From positions 171,212 through 235,211 of the forward strand of contig NZ_JADPEL010000002.1 of assembly GCF_015667795.1 (NCBI RefSeq): a DNA stretch of 64,000 nucleotides, read 5' to 3'. The position numbers were made by a program, and so were the translations under genes. The notes below the pieces were generated by a model, which ran no database searches, was not told the origin of the DNA, and worked only from the letters and a program-made list of their open reading frames with translations. Positions 49,680-58,348 of the stretch are shown here, piece by piece (the stretch's first letter is position 1; each line of letters begins with the position of its first letter). This DNA is from Clostridium sp. D53t1_180928_C8 (GTDB taxonomy: Bacteria > Bacillota > Clostridia > Clostridiales > Clostridiaceae).

Positions 49680-51458
49680 ATGGAAAACTTAAAAAAACTT
49701 AGACCATCAAAGGACTTATGGATAAAGATAAAGTGGATGGCATCATATGCAAAACCTGCAATTCCATTTTTAATATTCTCAATAGTCGTTAATGTTGTTT
49801 TTGCTCTTATAGGAATTTATAATGTCACAGTTTCAAAGTCATTAATAGATTCTGCAATTAGTGGTGACTCTGATGCAACTATACGCTGGTTAATAACAAT
49901 GCTTGTAATTACTTTAATTAGTATGTTATCAAGTCCAGTAACATCATTTATGAGTACACATTCATCAACAAAATTAACTCAAAATATTCAAAGAAAAATA
50001 TATCAACATATACAATGTAGTGACTGGCTAGAACAAAGTAAATTCCACTCTGTAAGCTTATTAACAAGAGTAACATCAGACGTTGGTAATATAAGCTCTG
50101 CTATTCTTGGTACAATCCCAAGTCTTGTTTCGCTATCAGTTACCCTTGTTGGTTCTTTTTATACACTTATAAACTGGGCACCTTCAATTGCATTTGTTGC
50201 AGTATTTATTGGGCCTTTCCTAATTATAGTTGGAAGATACTTTAGTAGTAAGCTTAAAGCTTTATATAAGGAAGCTCAAGAAGAAGATGTTAAATATAGA
50301 TCTTTCATGCAAGAATCTATTCAAAATATAATGATAGTTAAAACATTCTGTATGGAAAAAATAAATATGCATAGACTTGTTGAAATTCAGGATAATAAAT
50401 ATAAAATTGCTATGAGAAATACTAAGCTTTCTGTAATGACTTCAATGTCAATGAGCTTCTGCTCTTCTCTTGCATACTTTACAATATTTACTTGGGGAGT
50501 TTTAAATATAGCTAAGGGGTTATCTACTTATGGTACTTTTACAGGAATGCTTCAATTATATAGTAAAGTACAAGCTCCATTTTCTTCATTAGCAAGCATG
50601 ATTCCTGGACTTATATCAACTATAGCTGCTGCTGAAAGACTTATGGAAATAGAAGCTATTCCAGTTGAAAAAATGGCTGATGAAAAGGAACTTGATAATA
50701 TTGCGAACTTAGAAGTTGCTTTAGATACTATTAGTAGTAAAATATCTTCTGAATTTAATAAGCCTAATATAGTTTTTGATAATGTATACTTTGCTTACAA
50801 AGCTAATAATAATATTTTAAACAATATAAATTTAACTATAGAATCTGGAGAAACATTAGCCTTTGTTGGTCCTTCTGGTGAAGGTAAGACAACTATGATT
50901 AGACTTATTTTATCATTAATAAACCCAACACAAGGTAATGTACTTCTTAGTGAAGATAATATAGTAAAAAGTATTAACAGAAATTATAGAGAACTTATTT
51001 CTTATGTACCTCAAGGGAATACTTTATTCTCTGGAACTATTAGAGACAATCTTAAATATGGTAAACCTAATGCTAATGATGATGAAATTTTTACAGCTCT
51101 AAAAAGTGCTTGTGCCTTTGATTTTGTAAATGAACTTGAAGATGGCCTTGATACTATGATTGGTGAAAAAGGACTTGGCATTTCTGAAGGACAAGCCCAA
51201 AGAATTGCTATTGCTAGATCATTCTTAAGAGAAAGACCAATATTAATCCTTGATGAAGCAACATCTGCCTTAGACCCTGAAACAGAAGTTTCTGTTCTTA
51301 AAGCCGTTAGAAGCTTACCTACTAAACCAACTTGTATAATAATAACTCATAGACCTTCTGCTCTTAATATTTGTAATAGAATTATGAAATTAGAAAAAGG
51401 TAATCTTAGAGAAGTTAGTAGAGAAAGTATATTAGAAGTTGCTAGTGAATTAGTTTAA
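49680..51458 (+). CDS. Peptide-type ABC exporter 1 (fused membrane and ATPase domains)
   Basis: The 592-residue half-transporter has six membrane helices. The ATPase domain has Walker A GPSGEGKTT, YVPQGNTLFSG, signature ISEGQAQ (Glu for the second Gly) and Walker B ILILDEATSALD. No C39 peptidase domain is present, as expected when leader removal is done by a separate B2 protein. It is a close paralogue of the exporter at 52775-54502 and fits the D protein of lasso-type clusters. The ATG follows AAAGGGG. Confidence 0.9.
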   Translation: MENLKKLRPSKDLWIKIKWMASYAKPAIPFLIFSIVVNVVFALIGIYNVTVSKSLIDSAISGDSDATIRWLITMLVITLISMLSSPVTSFMSTHSSTKLTQNIQRKIYQHIQCSDWLEQSKFHSVSLLTRVTSDVGNISSAILGTIPSLVSLSVTLVGSFYTLINWAPSIAFVAVFIGPFLIIVGRYFSSKLKALYKEAQEEDVKYRSFMQESIQNIMIVKTFCMEKINMHRLVEIQDNKYKIAMRNTKLSVMTSMSMSFCSSLAYFTIFTWGVLNIAKGLSTYGTFTGMLQLYSKVQAPFSSLASMIPGLISTIAAAERLMEIEAIPVEKMADEKELDNIANLEVALDTISSKISSEFNKPNIVFDNVYFAYKANNNILNNINLTIESGETLAFVGPSGEGKTTMIRLILSLINPTQGNVLLSEDNIVKSINRNYRELISYVPQGNTLFSGTIRDNLKYGKPNANDDEIFTALKSACAFDFVNELEDGLDTMIGEKGLGISEGQAQRIAIARSFLRERPILILDEATSALDPETEVSVLKAVRSLPTKPTCIIITHRPSALNICNRIMKLEKGNLREVSRESILEVASELV

Positions 51459-51465
51459 CAAACAA

Positions 51466-51513
51466 AGAAATCCACGGATACTAATGTAATTTTGTATCCG
51501 TGGATTTTTTAAT
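51466..51513 (+). terminator. Terminator of ABC exporter 1
   Basis: AAATCCACGGATA at 51468-51480 pairs with TATCCGTGGATTT at 51495-51507, followed by TTTAATTTT. Confidence 0.88.
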
Positions 51514-51514
51514 T

Positions 51515-51631
51515 TTAATAGCGTGGTAGTACATGTCGCAATTCAATCTTAATAACATATAACTCATTTTTGTTTTCATTTGTGTTAGCTACTGATAAAT
51601 TAATAAGTTCTGGCTTTTTCCATTTTTTCAT
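51515..51631 (-). CDS. Very short precursor-like peptide A1 (possible remnant)
   Basis: The 38-residue peptide starts MKKWKKPELINLSVANT, an exact fit to the W-x2-P-x-L-x7-T leader of this locus. The remaining 21 residues (ending HVLPRY) have no Cys and no C-terminal Ser, unlike the other seven. No proper ribosome binding site precedes its ATG, which lies 32 bases after the stop of A2. It is the only member with a core of lasso-like length, but no Gly/Ala/Ser start followed by Asp/Glu at ring position 7-9 is obvious. A decayed copy is the simplest reading. Confidence 0.5.
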   Translation of the reverse strand: MKKWKKPELINLSVANTNENKNELYVIKIELRHVLPRY

Positions 51632-51662
51632 TATAATTAATTATGAATCTTAAAACTAACCT

Positions 51663-51914
51663 TTAAGATATTCCCACTGTTGGTCTAGTACCCTTAAGAA
51701 CTTTTATCCACTTATTACTAGTTTTGCAGTCACCACAATTTTGATTAGGTGTTGTGTATATTACCCCATCATTAGTTGTTCCAATTTCATTGATATCATT
51801 TCTAGAATCTCCATAACAGTTTGCACATATCCACTCATATCCATCACCAGCTTGAATTCCAAAGGTATTTTCAATTCCTAAAACCTTTAACTCTGGTTTT
51901 TTCCATTTCCTCAT
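51663..51914 (-). CDS. RiPP precursor-like peptide A2, two CxxC pairs
   Basis: The 83-residue peptide starts MRKWKKPELKVLGIENT, matching the shared leader. The ATG lies behind AGGGGAGAA. The C-terminal part contains WICANC and NCGDC, a four-cysteine arrangement that could bind metal or form two disulfides, and ends in GIS. It resembles no known lasso, lanthipeptide or sactipeptide core. A promoter with a TTATGTAAAT box lies about 200 bases upstream. Confidence 0.78.
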   Translation of the reverse strand: MRKWKKPELKVLGIENTFGIQAGDGYEWICANCYGDSRNDINEIGTTNDGVIYTTPNQNCGDCKTSNKWIKVLKGTRPTVGIS

Positions 51915-52113
51915 TATTAATTCTCCCCTTTATCATCGTCTTTCGGTAACGATTCCATTTCATTGTTTAGAAGTCGCCTCTAAATTATTTATGCTTTTCT
52001 TATTAAACTTAATATTTATATAGAGATTATTTAAATACTACTTATCTTATTTACTATAAATTATATTTGTTAAGTAGTAGTTAATTTTCTACATATAATA
52101 TCAGCATATATTT

Positions 52114-52143
52114 ATTATATATTGCAATTATAATTTATGTAAA
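52114..52143 (-). promoter_or_regulatory. Promoter of A2 with TTATGTAAAT box
   Basis: Minus-strand TTTACA (52138-52143) and TATAAT (52114-52119) are 18 bases apart. The 10-mer TTATGTAAAT here also overlaps the -35 of A6 and A7. Confidence 0.6.
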
Positions 52144-52218
52144 TAAATCTTTAGTATTATATATTTTTCAATTATTACTACTTTAGTATAAATGTTAATA
52201 CTACTAAAATAAGTCCTA

Positions 52219-52258
52219 TTACCTTAGTATATATATTAAATAACATATACTAAGGTAG
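52219..52258 (-). terminator. Hairpin downstream of A3
   Basis: ACCTTAGTATAT at about 52221-52232 pairs perfectly with ATATACTAAGGT at 52245-52256. The following T-run is weak. Confidence 0.6.
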
Positions 52259-52287
52259 AAGTTTACTTAGGATGTTACTTAGAAGAT

Positions 52288-52533
52288 TTAAGATTCTGGT
52301 AAAGTAGTATCTACATCACCTGTAGTATGGTCTTTAGGATGCCATCTTCCATGTACCTTACACCATACCCACTCTGGATGATGTGGTGGTTTGTTATTTG
52401 GATCTGTATACTCTTCATTTCCAAGTCCGAAAATCTCAGCACCATCCCAATTACATATTTCAATGTAATCTGACTCAGTGCTTGTCTTATCAACTCCTAA
52501 TTTGAATAAAGTTGGATTATCCCAGCTTTTCAT
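52288..52533 (-). CDS. RiPP precursor-like peptide A3
   Basis: The 81-residue peptide starts MKSWDNPTLFKLGVDKT, matching the shared leader. The core contains EICNWDGAE and then a His/Trp-rich stretch PHHPEWVWCKVHGRWHPKDH, ending in LPES. CKVHG has the same C-x2-HG arrangement as CPTHG in A5. The ATG at 52533 follows GGGAGG. It is transcribed divergently from exporter 2, whose start lies about 240 bases away. Confidence 0.75.
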   Translation of the reverse strand: MKSWDNPTLFKLGVDKTSTESDYIEICNWDGAEIFGLGNEEYTDPNNKPPHHPEWVWCKVHGRWHPKDHTTGDVDTTLPES

Positions 52534-52724
52534 ACTTAAATACCTCCCTTAATTAATAAATATTAATAATACTTAATTGGTATATTAATTTTAACAATTA
52601 ATTCAAAATGATTAAATTATACAAATTAATCATTTTTTAATAATACTTACGAGTTACATACTAATAGCTATATAAATTCTCTCTACATTGCCTATTTGAA
52701 TTATTTCATTGCTTTTTTAACTAA

Positions 52725-52733
52725 TGGTATAAT
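52725..52733 (+). promoter_or_regulatory. Extended -10 promoter element of ABC exporter 2
   Basis: TGGTATAAT is an extended -10 box (TGnTATAAT) about 40 bases before the exporter start. TTTCAT 18 bases upstream is a weak -35. Confidence 0.55.
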
Positions 52734-52774
52734 ATTGTAATAATTAAACTTATTTTACAAAGGGGCAATATTAA

Positions 52775-54502
52775 ATGGATACTATAAAAAAATTAAAATG
52801 GATTTTATCAAATGCCAAATCAATACTTCCATTTTTAATATTAATAACTATTATAAAATCGTTACTCTCCTTAGTTGGAGTTTATAGTGCATTAGTCTCT
52901 AAGTCACTTATAGATGCTGCTATATCTCAAGAAATTAATATAGTTATACATTGGCTTACAGTTATGATTGTAATAACCTTTAGTAAAATATTAATCAAAC
53001 CTATAACATCATTTTTATCAACATATTCTTCATCAAAACTTAGACAAACTATACAAAAAAGAATATATATTCATATAAATAAAAGTGAATGGTCTGATGT
53101 ATCTAAACACCATAGTATAAGCTTATTAACAAGAATTACTTCTGATACATCTACAATTACCTCTACAATAATAAGCACAATTCCTGGAGTTATTTCTTTA
53201 GGTGTTACTTTGATTGCTTCTTTCCTTACATTATTTAAATTATCACCTTATATAACTTTAATAGCATTTTTTATAGGGCCATTTTTATTTATAATAAGTA
53301 GATTTTTTAATAAAAAGCTTAAAGTTATATATAAAGAAATGGAAGAGGAAAAGGTTAAATATAAAACCTTTATTCAAGAAAGTATAAATAACCTATTAAT
53401 AGTTAAAACATTTTGCTTAGAAGATGAAAATATTGAATCTGTAAAAGAAATTCAAGAAAATAGAATGAAACTTTCCTTAAAAAGGACACTTATAAAATCT
53501 ACTTCTGGAGTAATTATGAAAATATCCTCTTCTGCAACATACTTAGCAATATTCTCATGGGGGGCATTAAATATTGCTAAAGGTATAAGTAGCTATGGTA
53601 GTTTAACTGCTATGTTACAGTTATATAATAATGTGAAAGCTCCATTTGCAAGTTTTGCAGGAACTGTTCCTGAATTTATATCAACTATAGCAGCTGCAGA
53701 AAGACTTATGGAAATTGAGGAAATGAATTTAGAACCTACTAATTTAAAAATTTCAAATCAAAATATAGTGGATAATAATATTTATTCTTTAAATCCACCT
53801 AAAGTTGAATTTAAAAATATAAACTTTAGCTATAAAGAAAATAGGATAATATTAAAAAATATTAATTTAACTATTAATCCAGGTGAAATAATAGGCTTAG
53901 TTGGAGAATCTGGCGGTGGAAAAACAACCTTAATACGATTACTTTTAAACCTTATTCATAGCCAATATGGTGACATAACCTTACAATACAATAATGAAAA
54001 TCCAATTAAAATTACAAAAGAACATAGAGAGTTAATTTCTTATGTACCTCAAGGTAATACTTTATTTTCTGGTACTATTAAAAATAATTTACTTCTTGCA
54101 AATAAAAATGCTACTGATTATGAACTAGATAATGCTCTAAAGCAAGCTTGTGCTTATGATTTTATTCAAGAACTTGACGATAAATTAGATACTGTATTAG
54201 GTGAGAATGGTATTGGAATATCAGGAGGACAATCTCAACGTTTATCTATAGCAAGAGCATTTTTAAGGAAAAGACCTATTCTTATATTAGATGAAGCTAC
54301 TTCTTCATTAGATATGGAAACAGAATATAAAGTAATAAAATCAATAAGTTCACTAGACCATAAACCGACTTGTATAATAATAACTCATAGACCTTCAGCT
54401 TTAGAAATTTGTGATAAAGTTTATAGTCTTGAAAATGGAAGTTTAAATCTTATTGAAAATAATAGATTATTTGATGAAATTGCATCAGATATAAAAATAT
54501 AA
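52775..54502 (+). CDS. Peptide-type ABC exporter 2 (fused membrane and ATPase domains)
   Basis: The 575-residue half-transporter is paralogous to exporter 1 along its full length. It has six membrane helices, then Walker A GESGGGKTT, YVPQGNTLFSG, a canonical ISGGQSQ signature and Walker B ILILDEATSSLD. Again no C39 peptidase domain is present. Because exporter 1 has a degenerate signature, the two proteins could form a heterodimer, but each has its own promoter. The ATG at 52775 follows AAAGGGGC. Confidence 0.9.
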   Translation: MDTIKKLKWILSNAKSILPFLILITIIKSLLSLVGVYSALVSKSLIDAAISQEINIVIHWLTVMIVITFSKILIKPITSFLSTYSSSKLRQTIQKRIYIHINKSEWSDVSKHHSISLLTRITSDTSTITSTIISTIPGVISLGVTLIASFLTLFKLSPYITLIAFFIGPFLFIISRFFNKKLKVIYKEMEEEKVKYKTFIQESINNLLIVKTFCLEDENIESVKEIQENRMKLSLKRTLIKSTSGVIMKISSSATYLAIFSWGALNIAKGISSYGSLTAMLQLYNNVKAPFASFAGTVPEFISTIAAAERLMEIEEMNLEPTNLKISNQNIVDNNIYSLNPPKVEFKNINFSYKENRIILKNINLTINPGEIIGLVGESGGGKTTLIRLLLNLIHSQYGDITLQYNNENPIKITKEHRELISYVPQGNTLFSGTIKNNLLLANKNATDYELDNALKQACAYDFIQELDDKLDTVLGENGIGISGGQSQRLSIARAFLRKRPILILDEATSSLDMETEYKVIKSISSLDHKPTCIIITHRPSALEICDKVYSLENGSLNLIENNRLFDEIASDIKI

Positions 54503-54509
54503 ATAAAAT

Positions 54510-54562
54510 AAGGTATTATCTAAGTTATTAAAACTATGGATAATACCCTATCTTTAATTTCT
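54510..54562. terminator. Terminator between exporter 2 and A4
   Basis: GGTATTATC at 54512-54520 pairs with GATAATACC at 54539-54547 between convergent genes. The T-run is modest. Confidence 0.6.
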
Positions 54563-54580
54563 GATTAAGTTAAAATATAA

Positions 54581-54757
54581 TTAACTTTCCCCATCAAATT
54601 GACAGTCGCTTGAACAAGATGAATCTCCATCCCTACTTGAGTCACTACTATCTGATTTCTTATCCTTCGTATGTGGATGTCCTTCCTTTGTACAAGACTT
54701 TGTTTCTTCCACACCTAAATCAAAGATTTCTGGTTCCTGCCACTTTTTCATTGTCAT
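54581..54757 (-). CDS. RiPP precursor-like peptide A4, Ser/Asp-rich
   Basis: The 58-residue peptide is encoded by an ORF short enough to be missed by automated callers. It starts MTMKKWQEPEIFDLGVEET, matching the leader with Ile for Leu. GGGGGAG lies 7 bases before the first ATG. The core has an early Cys, HPH, and then a strongly hydrophilic Ser/Asp run (SDSSDSSRDGDSSCSSDC) ending in DGES. Many Ser residues beside kinases raise the possibility of multiple phosphorylation, which is speculative. It is immediately upstream-adjacent to kinase K1 (58 bases). Confidence 0.72.
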   Translation of the reverse strand: MTMKKWQEPEIFDLGVEETKSCTKEGHPHTKDKKSDSSDSSRDGDSSCSSDCQFDGES

Positions 54758-54815
54758 AATATAACTCCCCCTATATTTTCAAATTTATAATAAATAATTT
54801 AATATTAAATTATAA

Positions 54816-55745
54816 TTATCTACATAGTACTTTATTAATTTCATCTATCTGCTCTTTTACAGTAAACATATTTAAAGGCCTTTTTATCCTATATATCTCT
54901 ATATCCTTAGATAAATTTAATAACATATTAAAATATTTCTCTTTCATACCAACCTTATTAAGAATTTCTATTCTATAAATGTTTTTTCTAATAATATCTA
55001 TCTTTTCAAAACCATTAATCTCTTCAATTTCAACTTTATCATTATCTGATGTACATATTTCAAATATAGCCTTTAATTTAACTGGCTTATAACTAAATTT
55101 ATCTGGAATTCTAATAAAAAACTTATCTCTTTGTCCATAAGCTTTATTAAACTTATTTAATTCATAACCAAAGTTATGTATAGCATCCTTACATAATTTT
55201 CTTTGAGGATATGCAGGCTCTATAAATATTTCATTTTTACTTGAACTTCTAATGACTGCTACATCATCAGTAATCATTTTATATCCTAAATCAACTAAAG
55301 CTGATGTCAATGTAGATTTTCCAGCTCCACTATCCCCTGTTATAATAACTCCGTTACCATCTATATCAACCGCTCCACCATGAATAGCTAACGTCTGTCT
55401 TTGAATAAGTAATCCTCCAAAGATAGTCCCTAATAAAAATACTATAATATTATTAATATCAGGCTCATCATAAGGCTCTATTATAATTTCTCTTCCTTTA
55501 TATAGATAATATTGAGCTACATTATCTATATTGATCCACATTAAGTTATGCCTATATTTATTTTTTCTTTTTTTCTCTCTATATCCACTTGCTTTTCCTG
55601 TCATTTTTCCAATTCTTATTACTATATCTATACTAATTTTATCGTTTACATCTATTTGTATTAATTGTGGTATTTCTATATCTGATATTACATTTAATCC
55701 ATATAATCTATAAACAAACTTATCTACATTTAATATGTTACTCAT
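54816..55745 (-). CDS. HprK-like peptide kinase K1
   Basis: The 309-residue protein resembles the HPr-kinase-like proteins of paeninodin-type clusters (PadeK/ThcoK), which phosphorylate the C-terminal Ser of the precursor. It has YRLYGLNVISDIEI at the N-terminus, IHGGAV, a P-loop GDSGAGKS (137-144), TDDVAV with the Asp pair at 160-161, and AYPQRKLCKDA. The C-terminus ends with PLNMFTVKEQIDEI. Four such kinases occur here. It is preceded by kinase K2 with a gap of 32 bases and is probably in the same transcript. Confidence 0.85.
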   Translation of the reverse strand: MSNILNVDKFVYRLYGLNVISDIEIPQLIQIDVNDKISIDIVIRIGKMTGKASGYREKKRKNKYRHNLMWINIDNVAQYYLYKGREIIIEPYDEPDINNIIVFLLGTIFGGLLIQRQTLAIHGGAVDIDGNGVIITGDSGAGKSTLTSALVDLGYKMITDDVAVIRSSSKNEIFIEPAYPQRKLCKDAIHNFGYELNKFNKAYGQRDKFFIRIPDKFSYKPVKLKAIFEICTSDNDKVEIEEINGFEKIDIIRKNIYRIEILNKVGMKEKYFNMLLNLSKDIEIYRIKRPLNMFTVKEQIDEINKVLCR

Positions 55746-55777
55746 ATTAATATCCTCTCATAAGTAATTCACTTACT

Positions 55778-56701
55778 TTAACTAGTTAGCTCTTCTAAAA
55801 CTAATTTCATTTGCTCATTTACAGTAAATCCATCCTTAGGTCTTTTAAGCTTTAAGAACCTAACATTTTGAGCTAAATTAATACACTGTTCGTAATAAGA
55901 CTTTTTAAATCCTGTATATTTAGTACACCAATACATATATATATTTTTTAACATCCTCATTAATTTACTAGTACCTTCTAATTCATCTATTTCAACAGTA
56001 TTTATATCATCACAAGGTTCAATTTCAATAATAGCAGCTAATTTTATAGGTTTATCTATAAAATCATTATTTGCAGGTACTGAATACATCTCTTTTGATT
56101 CTTTACTTATAATAAAATCATCACAATTAAAGCCTAAACCTTCTAGAGTATTCTTAGCTAATCTTTGTTGTGGATAACCAGGATTTACTATTGGATGTCC
56201 GTCCTCATCTATTGATAATACGCATAACTCATCTGATAAAAATTTATATGTATTTTTTCTAAAGGCTGCTGTTAATGTAGATTTTCCTGATCCACTTCTT
56301 CCTGTAAATATAACAGCTCTTCCATTAATAATTACTGCACTTCCATGAATAGTTACTATATTTTTTTGTAGTAAACATGCAGCCATTGATCTCCATATAA
56401 GAAATGCCTTTAAATCATTGAAAATACATCCCTCTTCTGGTTCAACTAATATTGTTTTAGCATCCTTAATATAATAAGTCCCTACGTCTTTTATATAAAA
56501 CCATATTTCATTACCATCATAAAATCTAGTTATGTTTTCTTCGTCTCTCTGTTTTTTTATATTTTTAGGCATATTTCCTTTCTTAACTACTATATCAACT
56601 TTATCCTCATCAACATAATCATGAGGTATAAATTCACTTATCTCAATTTCAGACTTTATTATTTTTCCATATGATTTATAATAGTAATTTCTCTCTCCCA
56701 T
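55778..56701 (-). CDS. HprK-like peptide kinase K2 (divergent)
   Basis: The 307-residue protein shares the K1 layout: YYKSYGKIIKSEIEI, IHGSAV, P-loop GRSGSGKS, a C-terminal DGFTVNEQM. It differs at the normally paired Asp residues, with SDELCVLS where the others have DDVA, and has GYPQQRLAKN. The change could alter metal binding or substrate choice. It starts 17 bases after the small PqqD-like gene B1b, so the two may form a dedicated recognition and kinase pair. Confidence 0.82.
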   Translation of the reverse strand: MGERNYYYKSYGKIIKSEIEISEFIPHDYVDEDKVDIVVKKGNMPKNIKKQRDEENITRFYDGNEIWFYIKDVGTYYIKDAKTILVEPEEGCIFNDLKAFLIWRSMAACLLQKNIVTIHGSAVIINGRAVIFTGRSGSGKSTLTAAFRKNTYKFLSDELCVLSIDEDGHPIVNPGYPQQRLAKNTLEGLGFNCDDFIISKESKEMYSVPANNDFIDKPIKLAAIIEIEPCDDINTVEIDELEGTSKLMRMLKNIYMYWCTKYTGFKKSYYEQCINLAQNVRFLKLKRPKDGFTVNEQMKLVLEELTS

Positions 56702-56718
56702 ATAACTCTCCTAATATA

Positions 56719-56997
56719 TTAAGCTATATTTAATAATCCTATTTCATATAACTTATTTAAAAACTTTAATACTGAATCAGTGCATTTTTCTTCATTTATA
56801 TCATATTCTTTAATTAATATATTGATGATTTCTGAAGGAATACTTGTTTCATCTAAAGCATCCCAAATTCTACTCCCTATACTATTAAGAGCAAAGTATT
56901 CACCTTTTTCTAAGTTCATAATTGCTTTATCTTCATTAATTTCACTTACATAAGTATTACAATTTTTTAATACCTTAGTATTTAATTTAATATCCAT
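56719..56997 (-). CDS. PqqD-like RiPP recognition protein B1b
   Basis: The 92-residue protein is a stand-alone PqqD/RRE domain. AIMNLEKGEYFALNSIGSRIWDAL and a C-terminal helical part (KFLNKLYEIGLLNI) match lasso B1 proteins that bind leader peptides. It is a paralogue of B1a at 58779-59108 (the NL-KGEYF-N-GSRIWD pattern is shared) but lacks the N-terminal 20-residue extension. No B2 peptidase follows it, unlike B1a. A role in presenting precursors to K2 or K3 is an inference. Confidence 0.87.
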   Translation of the reverse strand: MDIKLNTKVLKNCNTYVSEINEDKAIMNLEKGEYFALNSIGSRIWDALDETSIPSEIINILIKEYDINEEKCTDSVLKFLNKLYEIGLLNIA

Positions 56998-57068
56998 ATA
57001 TTACTCCTAATCATTAAATCCTTTATATTTTAATAAATTAATCTTATAACCTTTCATATAAGATTTAA

Positions 57069-57977
57069 TTAACTTATTTCATTCTCAATTAATTTTATTT
57101 GGTCATCAACAGTAAATTTACCATTTGGTCTTATTATTCTATATATATCTATATGCTTAGCTATTTCTACACATTGTCTAAAATAATTTTTATCCATAGT
57201 ACCACAAGCATTTATATATTCTTTTCTATATATATTATCTAAAATCTTTGATAACTTATTATGACCTGTTATTCTTTCAATAACAGCTTCTTTAACATCT
57301 CCAATAACTATTTCGAACATTTTAGTAACTTCAATATTATCAGTTACAAATTCCTCTTTAACAGGAACTAAATATTTTATTTTTTCATCTGCCTCAAATG
57401 ATTTATATTTATCTTTATCATACTTTAAACTATTCATTGCATCTTCACATAGTTTTTGATACGGAAATCCATGATTAATTAATGGTTTATCTGTATAGTT
57501 TATTGATGCTACATCATCTGATAAAAATCCATATCCTCTTAATCGTAATGCTGTAGTTAATGTAGATTTTCCAGCGCCTCTATCCCCCGTTATAATAAAT
57601 GCTTTATTATTTTTAGTTATCGTTGCACCATGTATAGCTACTTGTTTTCTTTGAAGCATTAAAATGCCTAATACACTTCCTAATAAAAATATATTAATCA
57701 TCTTTTTATCTGCACCCTTACAAACATCAATCATAACTTTATTACCATTTGATATATAATATGTTGCAACATCTCTTATAAATAAATAAACTTCATTCTC
57801 TTTTTCAGATGAATATTCCCCCTTCTTAAGTTTATCCATTACGTTATTTGGTATTGTACCATAAATAAAACTCACTTTATCACTTGTATGCTCTACATTT
57901 TTAACTTCTATAAATTCACCTATATATATTTCTGATTTAATCTCAATTCCATATACTTTGTAGTAATATCTTTTCAT
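57069..57977 (-). CDS. HprK-like peptide kinase K3
   Basis: The 302-residue protein has the full kinase layout: YYKVYGIEIKSEIYI, AIHGATI, P-loop GDRGAGKS, SDDVASI and GFPYQKLCEDA, with NGKFTVDDQIKLIE at the end. It is most like K4 (same GDRGAGKSTLTTAL and GFPYQKLCE blocks), suggesting a recent duplication. It lies directly downstream of A5 and upstream of B1b. By analogy it should phosphorylate a C-terminal Ser in the cytoplasm. Confidence 0.86.
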   Translation of the reverse strand: MKRYYYKVYGIEIKSEIYIGEFIEVKNVEHTSDKVSFIYGTIPNNVMDKLKKGEYSSEKENEVYLFIRDVATYYISNGNKVMIDVCKGADKKMINIFLLGSVLGILMLQRKQVAIHGATITKNNKAFIITGDRGAGKSTLTTALRLRGYGFLSDDVASINYTDKPLINHGFPYQKLCEDAMNSLKYDKDKYKSFEADEKIKYLVPVKEEFVTDNIEVTKMFEIVIGDVKEAVIERITGHNKLSKILDNIYRKEYINACGTMDKNYFRQCVEIAKHIDIYRIIRPNGKFTVDDQIKLIENEIS

Positions 57978-58003
57978 ATTATTTTCATCCTTATATAATA
58001 TTT

Positions 58004-58037
58004 AAAAAAGATATCCTAGTTAATCTAAGATACCTTC
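58004..58037 (-). terminator. Imperfect hairpin terminator after A5
   Basis: Minus strand GGTATCTTAG-ATTAA-CTAGGATATC forms a stem with one wobble pair and one mismatch, followed by TTTTTT. Confidence 0.65.
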
Positions 58038-58043
58038 AAATTT

Positions 58044-58295
58044 TTAAGATGTTTGTCCTGCTACATAGCAACAACACTCATTTCCATGTGTTGGACAATT
58101 TACTGACATAAAATGATCTTGTGGTTTTGGATTTGGATCATTTGTGTGATTTCCTGAATGATTTCCACTAGGATTATGATGACAAAAATGTTTATTTCCC
58201 CTTGATACTGTCATATCACATTCACAATCTTCAGCATGAGTATTAATTACAATTTCTTTCTTTAATTCTGGATTACTCCAAACTTTCTTTTCCAT
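58044..58295 (-). CDS. RiPP precursor-like peptide A5, Cys/His-rich
   Basis: The peptide has 83 residues from the ATG at 58295, behind AGGGGTGATA. An in-frame GTG at 58304 overlaps that site. MEKKVWSNPELKKEIVINT fits the leader spacing W-x2-P-x-L-x7-T. The core is the most Cys/His-rich here: DCECD, KHFCHHN, repeated GNH-SGNH, VNCPTHGNECCC, ending in AGQTS. Eight Cys and about nine His strongly suggest metal binding or disulfide chemistry. It sits between B2 and K3. Confidence 0.78.
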   Translation of the reverse strand: MEKKVWSNPELKKEIVINTHAEDCECDMTVSRGNKHFCHHNPSGNHSGNHTNDPNPKPQDHFMSVNCPTHGNECCCYVAGQTS

Positions 58296-58348
58296 ACTTA
58301 TCACCCCTATATTTTATATATAATAAATCTATAATGAATTTATTATCA

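Larger units (their letters stand above)
51915..52287. other. Long leader/intergenic region upstream of A2
   Basis: About 370 bases. It contains a TTTACA-N18-TATAAT promoter for A2, the ATTACTACTT box at 52174-52183, a near copy (AAGTAGTAGT) at 52072-52081 and a terminator stem of A3. The roughly 200-base untranslated leader of A2 could be regulatory. No known riboswitch was recognised. Confidence 0.5.

Noticed and set aside
52288-52493. Alternative minus-strand frame overlapping A3
   Set aside because: It lacks the leader motif and a ribosome binding site and is a frame-shifted shadow of A3.
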